Assembly (NCBI GenBank): GCA_964424715.1
Contig: CAYRJW010000023.1
Coordinates: 1-22,774, forward strand
From: JAMHZE01 sp964424715
Lineage (GTDB): Bacteria; Pseudomonadota; Alphaproteobacteria; Rickettsiales; UBA8987
DNA length: 22,774 nucleotides
Direction: 5' to 3'
Both the position numbers and the translations under genes were made by a program. Positions 6,370 through 13,400 of this stretch are shown here, in pieces; position 1 is the first letter of the stretch; each line of letters starts with the position of its first letter. Below the pieces are notes generated by a model, which did no database searches, had not been told where the DNA came from, and saw only the letters and a program-made list of their open reading frames with translations.

Positions 6370-9096
6370 ATGGTCGCAAATATTTTAAAGAAATTCTTTG
6401 GTACTTCCAATGAAAGATATGTTCGTTCCCTTGCGCCGGTGATCTCGGAGATCAACGGGCTGGAAAAGGAATTCGAGAAACTTTCGGATGAACAGTTAAA
6501 GGCAAAAACGGCGGAGTTCAAAGAGGAACTTGCAGCCGGTAAAACGCTGGATGATATTTTGCCGCAGGCTTTCGCGGTTGTCAGGGAAGCGGCAAAACGC
6601 ACGCTAAAACAAAGACATTACGATGTGCAGCTTATGGGCGGCATAGTTCTGCATGAAGGCAAGATCTCGGAGATGAGGACAGGTGAGGGTAAAACGCTGG
6701 TTTCTACCTTGCCTACATATTTGAACGCGCTGGCCGGTAAAGGTGTTCACCTTGTTACGGTGAATGATTACCTTGCAAAACGCGATTCGGACTGGATGGG
6801 GAAAGTGTATAATTTCCTTGGCCTTACAGTAGGCGTGGTGCTGCACGGGCAGAGCCATCAGGAAAAACAGGCGGCCTATGCCTGCGATATAACTTACGGT
6901 ACGAATCACGAATTTGGGTTTGATTACCTGCGCGATAACATGAAATTCTCGCTTGAGGAAATGACGCAAAGGCCGTTCAGCTACGCGATAATAGATGAGG
7001 TGGACAGCATACTTATCGATGAAGCGCGCACGCCGCTTATAATCTCCGGCCCGGTTGAGGATAGCACTGATCTTTATGTACGGGTGAATAAGATAATCCC
7101 GAAATTAACGGCGAAGGATTTCGAGAAGGACGAAAAGGCAAATAACGTAATGCTTACCGAAGAAGGGCAGGTGAGCCTTGAGAATATTTTACGCGCTGAA
7201 AAAGTGATCTCTGAGGATTCCAGTCTTTATGATCTTGAGAATATAAGGGTTCTGCACCATTCCAATCAGGCTTTGCGCGCGCATACTTTGTTCACGCGTG
7301 ATAAAGATTATCTGGTGAAGGAAGGAAAAATTTACATCATCGATGAATTCACCGGCCGTATCATGGAAGGCAGGCGTTATTCAGATGGTTTACATCAGGC
7401 TCTGGAAGCAAAAGAGGGCGTAAAGATAGAAAATGAGAACCAGACGCTTGCATCTATCACATACCAGAATTATTTCAGGCTTTATCCAAAACTTTCCGGC
7501 ATGACAGGCACGGCGCTTACTGAGGAAGCCGAGTTTGATGAGATATATAATTTACAGGTGATAGAGATCCCAACGAATGTTGCTGTAAAAAGAATTGATG
7601 ATGAAGATTATATCTATCGCACTGAGGAAGAGAAATTCAGCGAGATAACAAAATATATAATCGACGCCAATAAAAGAGGACAGCCAGTTCTGGCCGGTAC
7701 GGCATCGGTAGAGAAATCAGAACTTCTTTCGAAATTTTTGAAAAAAGCAGGAATAAAACATAATATCCTGAACGCGAAACAGCATGATCGTGAGGCGCTG
7801 ACGATAGCGCAGGCGGGCAGGCCGGGCGCGGTTACGGTTGCAACGAATATGGCAGGCCGTGGAACGGATATTCAACTTGGCGGTAATCCTGAATTATTAG
7901 TAAAAGAAAGAATTGGCGATAACACTGATGTTGCTTTTATTACAAGGGTTACGGAAGAAGTTAAGGCGCAGATCGTAAGAGATAAGCAAACGGTTCTTGC
8001 AGCCGGTGGTTTGAGTGTGGTGGGTACAGAGCGCCATGAATCACGCCGTATCGATAACCAGTTGCGCGGTCGTTCCGGGCGTCAGGGTGATCCGGGTTAT
8101 TCCAAATTCTATCTATCGGCGGAAGATGATCTTATCCGCATTTTCGGTGCGGATAAAAAGATGGACTGGATTCTCGGTAAAATGGGAACTCCGGGAGAGC
8201 CAATTCAGCACCCGCTTTTAACGCGCGTTATGGAAAAAGCGCAGGCGAAAGTTGAAGCGCGGAATTTCGAGATAAGAAAAAATCTCCTGAAATTCGATGA
8301 TGTGATGAGCGATCAGCGTAAGGCGATTTATGCGCAGCGTCTGGAGATAATGAAATCTGCTGATGTTCGTGAAAAGATAAGGGACATGCTGGAAGAACAG
8401 GTGGATGATCTGGTTTCAGTGTATATCCCGGAAAACTCATATGCCGACCAGTGGCAGTCAGAAACGCTGAAACACGAAGTGTTCAGGATATTTGATACTC
8501 ACATTCCTATTGAGGAATGGGCGAAGGAAGAAGGCGTTGCCGACCAGGAGATATTTGAGCGTATCCTTGAGATACTGGAAAAGCACCTGAAAGAAAGAGA
8601 TACTGAATTCGGTGAAGCGCAAATGAAATTCGTTGAAAAACGCATGTTACTTTTCACTCTTGATGAAGTGTGGAAAGAACATCTGCATTTTCTCGATTCA
8701 CTCCGTAATGGCATAAATCTTCGCGCTTACGCCCAGAAAGACCCGCTTAATGAATATAAGCAGGAATCTTTCCGCGCATTCCAGACGATGCTGAAGATAC
8801 TGAACGAAAAATTCCTCACCCGCTTAATGACCGTTGAGCTTCATAAGGATGAGAACATTGACGAGATACTTGCCGAGAAGCAAAGACAGCGTCGCATGCA
8901 CGAAACCAACATCGACCCGGCAATGCAATTCAACCCATCAATGCGCAGGGAGCCAAAGGTAACCATCCGCACCCATGTAAAGGATGAGGACCGCGACCCG
9001 ATGGACCCGGCAACCTGGGGCAAGGTAGGTAGGAACGATAATTGCCCGTGCGGTTCAGGGAAAAAATATAAGCAGTGCCACGGGGCGATTGTTTAG
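6370..9096 (+). CDS. secA: SecA, preprotein translocase ATPase
   Basis: SecA is the motor that drives unfolded preproteins through SecYEG. This copy has 908 residues, normal for proteobacterial SecA. Seen in order: the N-terminal FGTSNERYVR region; Walker A MRTGEGKT (102-109); VTVNDYLAKRD (129-139); the DEAD-like IIDEVDSILIDEART (207-221); the preprotein-binding region with YLVKEGKIYIIDEFTGR; GMTGTA; the motif VATNMAGRGTDIQLGG; and the helical scaffold/wing domain. It ends with a zinc-binding CPCGSGKKYKQCH, the SecB-interaction type of tail. It reads in the same direction as yejF, 99 bases downstream, and probably has its own promoter. It converges on lipB across a perfect hairpin at 9112-9141. 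Confidence 0.98.
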   Translation: MVANILKKFFGTSNERYVRSLAPVISEINGLEKEFEKLSDEQLKAKTAEFKEELAAGKTLDDILPQAFAVVREAAKRTLKQRHYDVQLMGGIVLHEGKISEMRTGEGKTLVSTLPTYLNALAGKGVHLVTVNDYLAKRDSDWMGKVYNFLGLTVGVVLHGQSHQEKQAAYACDITYGTNHEFGFDYLRDNMKFSLEEMTQRPFSYAIIDEVDSILIDEARTPLIISGPVEDSTDLYVRVNKIIPKLTAKDFEKDEKANNVMLTEEGQVSLENILRAEKVISEDSSLYDLENIRVLHHSNQALRAHTLFTRDKDYLVKEGKIYIIDEFTGRIMEGRRYSDGLHQALEAKEGVKIENENQTLASITYQNYFRLYPKLSGMTGTALTEEAEFDEIYNLQVIEIPTNVAVKRIDDEDYIYRTEEEKFSEITKYIIDANKRGQPVLAGTASVEKSELLSKFLKKAGIKHNILNAKQHDREALTIAQAGRPGAVTVATNMAGRGTDIQLGGNPELLVKERIGDNTDVAFITRVTEEVKAQIVRDKQTVLAAGGLSVVGTERHESRRIDNQLRGRSGRQGDPGYSKFYLSAEDDLIRIFGADKKMDWILGKMGTPGEPIQHPLLTRVMEKAQAKVEARNFEIRKNLLKFDDVMSDQRKAIYAQRLEIMKSADVREKIRDMLEEQVDDLVSVYIPENSYADQWQSETLKHEVFRIFDTHIPIEEWAKEEGVADQEIFERILEILEKHLKERDTEFGEAQMKFVEKRMLLFTLDEVWKEHLHFLDSLRNGINLRAYAQKDPLNEYKQESFRAFQTMLKILNEKFLTRLMTVELHKDENIDEILAEKQRQRRMHETNIDPAMQFNPSMRREPKVTIRTHVKDEDRDPMDPATWGKVGRNDNCPCGSGKKYKQCHGAIV

Positions 9097-9111
9097 GTTT
9101 TTCTGTACTCC

Positions 9112-9141
9112 GCGTCATTCTGGCGTTCGCCAGAATGACGC
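9112..9141. repeat. Perfect 14-bp-stem hairpin between secA and lipB
   Basis: GCGTCATTCTGGCG (9112-9125) and CGCCAGAATGACGC (9128-9141) pair perfectly around TT. The TCATTCTGGCG...CGCCAGAATGA pattern is of the kind dispersed between genes in many proteobacterial genomes. Placed between convergent genes, it may stop or protect both transcripts. It lacks a U-tract on either side, so it is called a repeat rather than a terminator. Confidence 0.75.
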
Positions 9142-9163
9142 TGGTGGTTAGGGTGGAGATGAG

Positions 9164-9790
9164 TTATTTTTTGAACGGATTCTTCCTAACTAATATCTCA
9201 TCAAACTCTTCCATCGTTATTTTCTTTCCGAGTTTTTCTAGGGAGGTTACGCCGAATTCTGATATTCCGCAGGGGACTATTCCGTCGAAATTTTTTAAGA
9301 TGGGGTTTATATTTATGGAAATTCCGTGGAAGCTTACCCATTTGCGAACGCGGATACCAATGGCAGCTATCTTGGCCTCGCCGCCTAGGGAGTTTTTATC
9401 TTCTACCCAGAGTCCTACGCGGCCTTTGCGGCGGAAAGCCTCAACACCAATCTCTTTCAAGCTGTCTATTATCCATTGTTCGAGGTCGCAGACGAATTTT
9501 TTCAGGTCGGGCGGGGAGTAATGTTTTTTGAGATCGAGCATTAAATATATGACGCGTTGGCCGGGGCCGTGATAAGTGTGTTTGCCGCCGCGGCCTGCGG
9601 TGAATACAGGAAAATCATGATTGAGAAGTTCAGCATCATCAGCGGATGTTCCGGCTGTGTAGACATCTTCATGTTCGAGTAACCAGAGGGATTCTTCGGC
9701 GGTTCCGGCTATTATCTCTTCCACCAGAGCTTCCATTTTTTTCAGGGTCTGGCTGTATTCCTGCGTGGATTTAAAATTAGTGATTTTCAT
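9164..9790 (-). CDS. lipB: LipB, lipoyl(octanoyl) transferase
   Basis: LipB moves octanoate from octanoyl-ACP to the lipoyl domains of 2-oxoacid dehydrogenases and the glycine cleavage H protein; LipA then inserts sulfur. The protein is 208 residues, as usual. The substrate-binding motif RGGKHTYHGPGQ is at residues 67-78. The catalytic pair is Lys140 (in AKIAAIGIR) and Cys174 (in IVPCGI), corresponding to the Lys/Cys dyad of E. coli LipB. HGISININP (155-163) is also conserved. The gene reads leftward downstream of the cinA-type gene, across an 81-base gap filled by a large inverted repeat. lipA is not in the window. Confidence 0.96.
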   Translation of the reverse strand: MKITNFKSTQEYSQTLKKMEALVEEIIAGTAEESLWLLEHEDVYTAGTSADDAELLNHDFPVFTAGRGGKHTYHGPGQRVIYLMLDLKKHYSPPDLKKFVCDLEQWIIDSLKEIGVEAFRRKGRVGLWVEDKNSLGGEAKIAAIGIRVRKWVSFHGISININPILKNFDGIVPCGISEFGVTSLEKLGKKITMEEFDEILVRKNPFKK

Positions 9791-9793
9791 TTG

Positions 9794-9863
9794 GCTAAGG
9801 GCTTAGAGCTGAGGGCTGAGGGGGTAAGAAAAAACTCTTAGCTCTCAGCCCTTAGCCCTCAGC
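9794..9863. repeat. Inverted ladder repeat of GCT(A/G)AGGGCT units
   Basis: The left arm starting GCTAAGGGCTTAGAGCTGAG (from 9794) and the right arm ending GGGCTAAGGGCTGAGAGCTAAG (read on the minus strand, 9863 back to 9835) are imperfect inverted repeats of about 27 bases, with about six mismatches. Between them is an A-rich loop (9821-9834). Each arm is itself an imperfect tandem array of a 7-mer such as GCTGAGG. It fills the lipB-cinA gap, lies in the 5' leader of lipB and would form a long stem in RNA. Confidence 0.75.
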
Positions 9864-9871
9864 TTTCTTAA

Positions 9872-10363
9872 TTAATGTTCATTCAGCATGGTCAGAAAAA
9901 GTTCCAGTGCGCGGGTGGCGGATTGCATTCTTACCGCGTGGCGATCTCCGGTGAAATTGCGTTTGTCTATGCGGAGCTTGTTCTTACTTTTGTCAAAATA
10001 GCCGAAATACACAAGGCCAACCGGCTTCTCCATCAACCCACCACCGGGGCCGGCTATGCCGGAAATGGAAACTGATAGTACAGCATTGGAATGATTTATC
10101 GCACCCATTGCCATTTCCTCAACGCAATAAGGGCTTACTGCGCCCTGTTCAGCGAGGGCGTGTTCGCTCACTCCGAGCAGTTCTGTTTTTGATTTATATG
10201 AATAGGTGACAAAGCCGCGGTCAAAGACATTTGATGAACCGGTGACAGAGGTGATGGCATAAGATACCAGCCCTCCGGTGCAGCTTTCAGCCACGGTAAG
10301 CACCAACCCTTTTTCGGTGGCGTTATTAACGACCCGCTCAGCCAGTTTGAATAATTCTTCCAT
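9872..10363 (-). CDS. pncC: CinA C-terminal-domain protein (PncC-type NMN amidohydrolase)
   Basis: A 163-residue stand-alone CinA C-terminal domain. In characterised members this domain (PncC) deamidates nicotinamide mononucleotide in NAD salvage. Landmarks counted from the ATG at 10363: LTVAESCTGGLVSYAITSVTG (residues about 22-42) with the active-site Ser-Cys-Thr-Gly-Gly segment, FVTYSYKSKTELLGVS, GAVSPYCVEEMAMGA, and SISGIAGPGGG with the conserved Gly-rich loop. The open frame runs 78 codons further upstream, but that part is Cys/Tyr-rich, unlike the family, and overlaps the start of dapD, so the ATG at 10363 (MEELFKLAERVV) was chosen. There is no N-terminal MoCF domain. Whether it acts on NMN here is inferred from the family. 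Confidence 0.9.
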   Translation of the reverse strand: MEELFKLAERVVNNATEKGLVLTVAESCTGGLVSYAITSVTGSSNVFDRGFVTYSYKSKTELLGVSEHALAEQGAVSPYCVEEMAMGAINHSNAVLSVSISGIAGPGGGLMEKPVGLVYFGYFDKSKNKLRIDKRNFTGDRHAVRMQSATRALELFLTMLNEH

Positions 10364-10386
10364 TTTATTATATACCCGTTTATATA

Positions 10387-10416
10387 TTGCAACGATGTGT
10401 TTTAGATTACTATAAC
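10387..10416 (+). promoter_or_regulatory. Candidate sigma-70 promoter for dapD
   Basis: TTGCAA (10387-10392) and TATAAC (10411-10416) are separated by 18 bp in the cinA-dapD divergent gap. Transcription would start near 10423, about 37 bases before the dapD ATG. No matching promoter for cinA in the other direction was convincing. Confidence 0.4.
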
Positions 10417-10459
10417 ATAAATTCAACTTGTAAACTCGTAAACCGGAAAATTTTATAAT

Positions 10460-11284
10460 ATGCATAATCTTAGAGTGGTAATTGAGAAAGCCTGGGAAGC
10501 CAGAGCAGAAATAAATTTTAAAACACAGGGAGAGGTGCGTGAGGCTGTAAACGCTACTCTGTTGCATCTGGATGGCGGCAAACTGCGCGTTGCACAACAG
10601 GTAGGCAGCGGCAAGTGGGAAATAAATGAATGGGTGAAAAAGGCGATATTATTATATTTCCGCCTGCATGATAACCGCATGATGGGCGTTGAAGGCCTGA
10701 ATATCGGCTATGATAAAGTTCCGCTGAAGATACAGAACTGGGGCCATGAGAAATTCCTTGCGGAAAGTTTCCGTACCGTTCCGGGCGCAGTAGTGCGCTA
10801 TGGTTCGCATATCGCAAAAGGCGTGGTGCTGATGCCTTCTTTCGTGAATATCGGCGCTTTTGTTGATGAAGGCACAATGGTGGATACCTGGGCAACAATA
10901 GGCTCATGCGCGCAGATAGGCAAGAACTGCCACATCTCCGGCGGCACGGGCATTGGTGGTGTTCTTGAACCGTTACAGGCCAACCCGGTGATAATCGAGG
11001 ATAATTGCTTCATCGGCGCGAGGTCGGAGATCGCCGAAGGTGTTATCGTGGAAACCGGTGCGGTAATTTCCATGGGCGTTTTCATTGGTGCTTCCACCAA
11101 GATAGTTGACCGGGCGACCGGTGAGATATTCTATGGCCGTGTTCCTGCATATTCAGTAGTAGTTCCGGGAAATCTTCCAGGCAAAACCCCGAATTCGCCT
11201 TCGCTTTACTGTGCGGTGATTGTGAAGAGGGTAGATGAAAAGACCCGTTCTAAAACCGGGATAAATGAGCTTTTGAGGGATTAA
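10460..11284 (+). CDS. dapD: DapD, tetrahydrodipicolinate N-succinyltransferase
   Basis: DapD makes N-succinyl-2-amino-6-oxopimelate from tetrahydrodipicolinate and succinyl-CoA, a step of the succinylase route to meso-diaminopimelate and lysine. At 274 residues it equals the E. coli enzyme in length. An alpha-helical N-terminal domain (WEINEWVKKAILLYFRLHD) is followed by a left-handed beta-helix of hexapeptide repeats from about residue 105, with MPSFVNIGAFVDEGTMVDTWATIGSCAQIGKNCHISGGTGIGG, and later EDNCFIGARSEIAEGVIVETGAVISMGVFIGASTKI. The C-terminal part PAYSVVVPGNLPG is also typical. Its presence suggests the organism makes DAP and thus probably peptidoglycan. It is transcribed alone, away from the cinA-type gene. 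Confidence 0.97.
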   Translation: MHNLRVVIEKAWEARAEINFKTQGEVREAVNATLLHLDGGKLRVAQQVGSGKWEINEWVKKAILLYFRLHDNRMMGVEGLNIGYDKVPLKIQNWGHEKFLAESFRTVPGAVVRYGSHIAKGVVLMPSFVNIGAFVDEGTMVDTWATIGSCAQIGKNCHISGGTGIGGVLEPLQANPVIIEDNCFIGARSEIAEGVIVETGAVISMGVFIGASTKIVDRATGEIFYGRVPAYSVVVPGNLPGKTPNSPSLYCAVIVKRVDEKTRSKTGINELLRD

Positions 11285-11408
11285 GAGGCGTGAATGGTGG
11301 TTTGTGGTTAGCAAGAGGGAGCTGAAAAACCGTCTGAATTCACAAAAAATCCTTGAAAATCAATCGATTGGCCAAAAACATAAAGAATTTTAAATAAATT
11401 GCATCCTG

Positions 11409-11424
11409 TTAACGATTTATTAAC
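11409..11424 (+). promoter_or_regulatory. CtrA box upstream of the 621-residue orphan gene
   Basis: The sequence TTAA-CGATTTA-TTAAC (11409-11424) matches the full alphaproteobacterial CtrA consensus TTAA-N7-TTAAC exactly. It ends 10 bp before the -10 box and so covers the -35 region, the usual place for activation by CtrA. The same arrangement precedes the orphan gene at 16313. CtrA itself is not in the window. Confidence 0.7.
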
Positions 11425-11434
11425 CTTTTTATGG

Positions 11435-11440
11435 TATAAT
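11435..11440 (+). promoter_or_regulatory. -10 box (TATAAT) of the 621-residue orphan gene
   Basis: A consensus TATAAT within TTTTATGGTATAAT, with no good -35 hexamer but a CtrA box in that place, as expected of an activator-dependent promoter. The start site would be near 11447, giving a leader of about 70 bases. A good Shine-Dalgarno sequence, GAGGA (11508-11512), lies six bases before the ATG. Confidence 0.6.
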
Positions 11441-11518
11441 AAACGTATGATTGTAACAAATCGCTAACAATTGAATGTTACAGATTAGCTAGTAAATTTA
11501 ATTTTTTGAGGAAACTTT

Positions 11519-13384
11519 ATGGCATCTTTCCAGGATAATGTAAAACAGCTTCAGCAGGAGTTGATAGATTCAGGCAAGCTTACAGCTATTACAACCCCGA
11601 ATGGGAATTTCGGTAAAGGGACTTATGATGCTCTGAAACAAGCTGCGGATGATCTGGGAAAAAAGACTACAAGAACTCCGGAAGAGGAAGCAAAACTTAC
11701 TGAATATAAAGCTGTTCTTGGTATGTTCGATGCAACCAAGGTTGGAACTAGTGCAGATGTAAAAGCACAGCAGACAGATGATTTCAAGACAAAATTCAAT
11801 ACCAGCTGGACCGCTTATAAAAATCCGGTTGCCAGTACTCCTGCCGGTCCTGCGGCTACTCCTCTTATTACTAAGGCGCCTGCAAGGGTTCCTTCGGATG
11901 CCTATCATGATTTTCAAGGGGCAAGGAGTGATTTATTGGCGGAATTAAGCCATATTTATTCTAATGACCCAAAGGTCGTGGACTGGATCAATAATCTTAA
12001 GACAGCCCCTGATGTGAATCAATATACAGAAGGTCTGGCCCTTGCTTATCTTAGCAAAATTGAAGCCGAGAACAAAGGAAAGAAAAGCGATGAAAAAGTG
12101 ATCCCGACAGGTGATGGCTTTAAGCAGTTCATAAGTGATTTTAAAGATGTTGATGGTGTAATAAAAACTGCGGAGAACCTATCAACAACTTTTGATGCGA
12201 GTGACCCGAGAAAGAAAAAGCTTGAGGATAAACTCCAGAAATATAAAGAGACCCAAAATGCGATTTTCGAGATAGCTCCAAGTAATTATTTTGAAGAGGA
12301 AATAAGAACTTCGAAAGAGAAGATAAAAAAAGAGAAAAGGCCTAGTGATACCATACTTCAGTATATGAAGGAACAGGGTGGCGTATATGAATGGTTCGCC
12401 GGACTTGTAGAGTCTTATTTAAATAAAAATAAAACTCCCGAGAAAACAGAAGAGCAGGATGTTGCAGCTAAACCCGAGAAAAAAACAAAATTCTTCACTT
12501 GTCTGCTGGTGGTCAACTCTGTTGATAAAAAACATCCTAAGACAAAGAATTTTGATATAAACCATGCCTCGGCATCGGACAGGATCGTAATAAATAATCT
12601 TGATGCGCTCCTTGGTTCCAAGAACCTTGAACATGCTATACCAAATGAAAGGGGTGAGGGTGGCGATTCGTTGCTTGTTAAGGCTTTAAGCGACCTGAGT
12701 ATGGTAGTGGCCAGTAGGGGAAGTTTAACTGATTCCCACGGAAAGATGGATAAGGATGTAAGAAAGAAATTTGATGATGCAGTAGATCTTATTGCTAAAA
12801 CCTATAAGGATGAGAATGGTAAGCCTATCCGAAATACCAGCGCATTAAGGGAGCAGATCACGAATACTATATTAAAAGGTGATGATATAAATATTGATCC
12901 TAATTATGTTCCTCCTGTTCAGGTATCAGCATATACAGACCGTGATGATTATAAATTAAGGCCTATGGCGGCACAGGGTGATGAGATAAGTACCGGTGAG
13001 GATGCCATGATGAGGGCTTTGTATGAATATGGGGCCGGCGGTAATGATAAGGAAAGAAGAATATTCCAGGATCACCTTAATCAAAAGGATGACCCGACGA
13101 CCAGGGGAAAAGAGAAATCCACTCCTATAAATAAATTATTTGAATTGCTTGCCGGGGACAAGGATTATGCGACCCCTGGCGTTACAGCATGGATAAATGC
13201 ATCGAAAGCGGAGCGGGATGGTGCGTATACTTTACTTAATCCCGAAGAGAAAAAAGCTGTGGACTTATATAAACAGGCTGTAGATGAACTAGCTGATATC
13301 AGGCCAACAACAGGTGCTCGTGCAAAAGCTGATGATGTTATTTATGCCCTTGCTCAGAAAAATCTTGCTGCACGGGAAAAATAA
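11519..13384 (+). CDS. Orphan hydrophilic 621-residue protein with a peptidoglycan-binding-like N-terminus
   Basis: I do not recognise this protein. It has no signal peptide, no membrane segment and only one cysteine (Cys328), and is rich in Lys, Asp and Glu. Residues 8-46 (VKQLQQELIDSGKL, then NGNFGKGTYDALKQA) resemble the small three-helix PG_binding_1 motif, where V..LQ..L...G is followed by dG.fG..T..A. A Pro/Ala-rich linker (103-125) follows. Residues 262-325 are strongly charged with Lys/Glu runs. The part after 325 (FFTCLLVVNSVD) seems a second globular region, and the C-terminus is basic. The gene has a strong ribosome binding site and a promoter with a CtrA box, and converges on polA 16 bases away. 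Possible roles (cell-cycle-timed envelope protein, structural component, secreted effector) are guesses only. Confidence 0.85.
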   Translation: MASFQDNVKQLQQELIDSGKLTAITTPNGNFGKGTYDALKQAADDLGKKTTRTPEEEAKLTEYKAVLGMFDATKVGTSADVKAQQTDDFKTKFNTSWTAYKNPVASTPAGPAATPLITKAPARVPSDAYHDFQGARSDLLAELSHIYSNDPKVVDWINNLKTAPDVNQYTEGLALAYLSKIEAENKGKKSDEKVIPTGDGFKQFISDFKDVDGVIKTAENLSTTFDASDPRKKKLEDKLQKYKETQNAIFEIAPSNYFEEEIRTSKEKIKKEKRPSDTILQYMKEQGGVYEWFAGLVESYLNKNKTPEKTEEQDVAAKPEKKTKFFTCLLVVNSVDKKHPKTKNFDINHASASDRIVINNLDALLGSKNLEHAIPNERGEGGDSLLVKALSDLSMVVASRGSLTDSHGKMDKDVRKKFDDAVDLIAKTYKDENGKPIRNTSALREQITNTILKGDDINIDPNYVPPVQVSAYTDRDDYKLRPMAAQGDEISTGEDAMMRALYEYGAGGNDKERRIFQDHLNQKDDPTTRGKEKSTPINKLFELLAGDKDYATPGVTAWINASKAERDGAYTLLNPEEKKAVDLYKQAVDELADIRPTTGARAKADDVIYALAQKNLAAREK

Positions 13385-13400
13385 TTTTTAGTACTTTATT

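Noticed and set aside
9112..9141. Classic intrinsic terminator for secA
   Set aside because: The stem is excellent but neither side has a U-tract, so it is reported as a repeat with a possible termination role.
10364..10597. N-terminal extension of the CinA-type protein
   Set aside because: The extension is Cys/Tyr-rich, unlike the CinA N-terminal domain, and overlaps the dapD start on the opposite strand.
11361..11370. CAATCGATTG palindrome upstream of the 621-residue gene as an operator
   Set aside because: It is only 10 bases, unrepeated in the window and about 40 bases upstream of the CtrA box; no further support.
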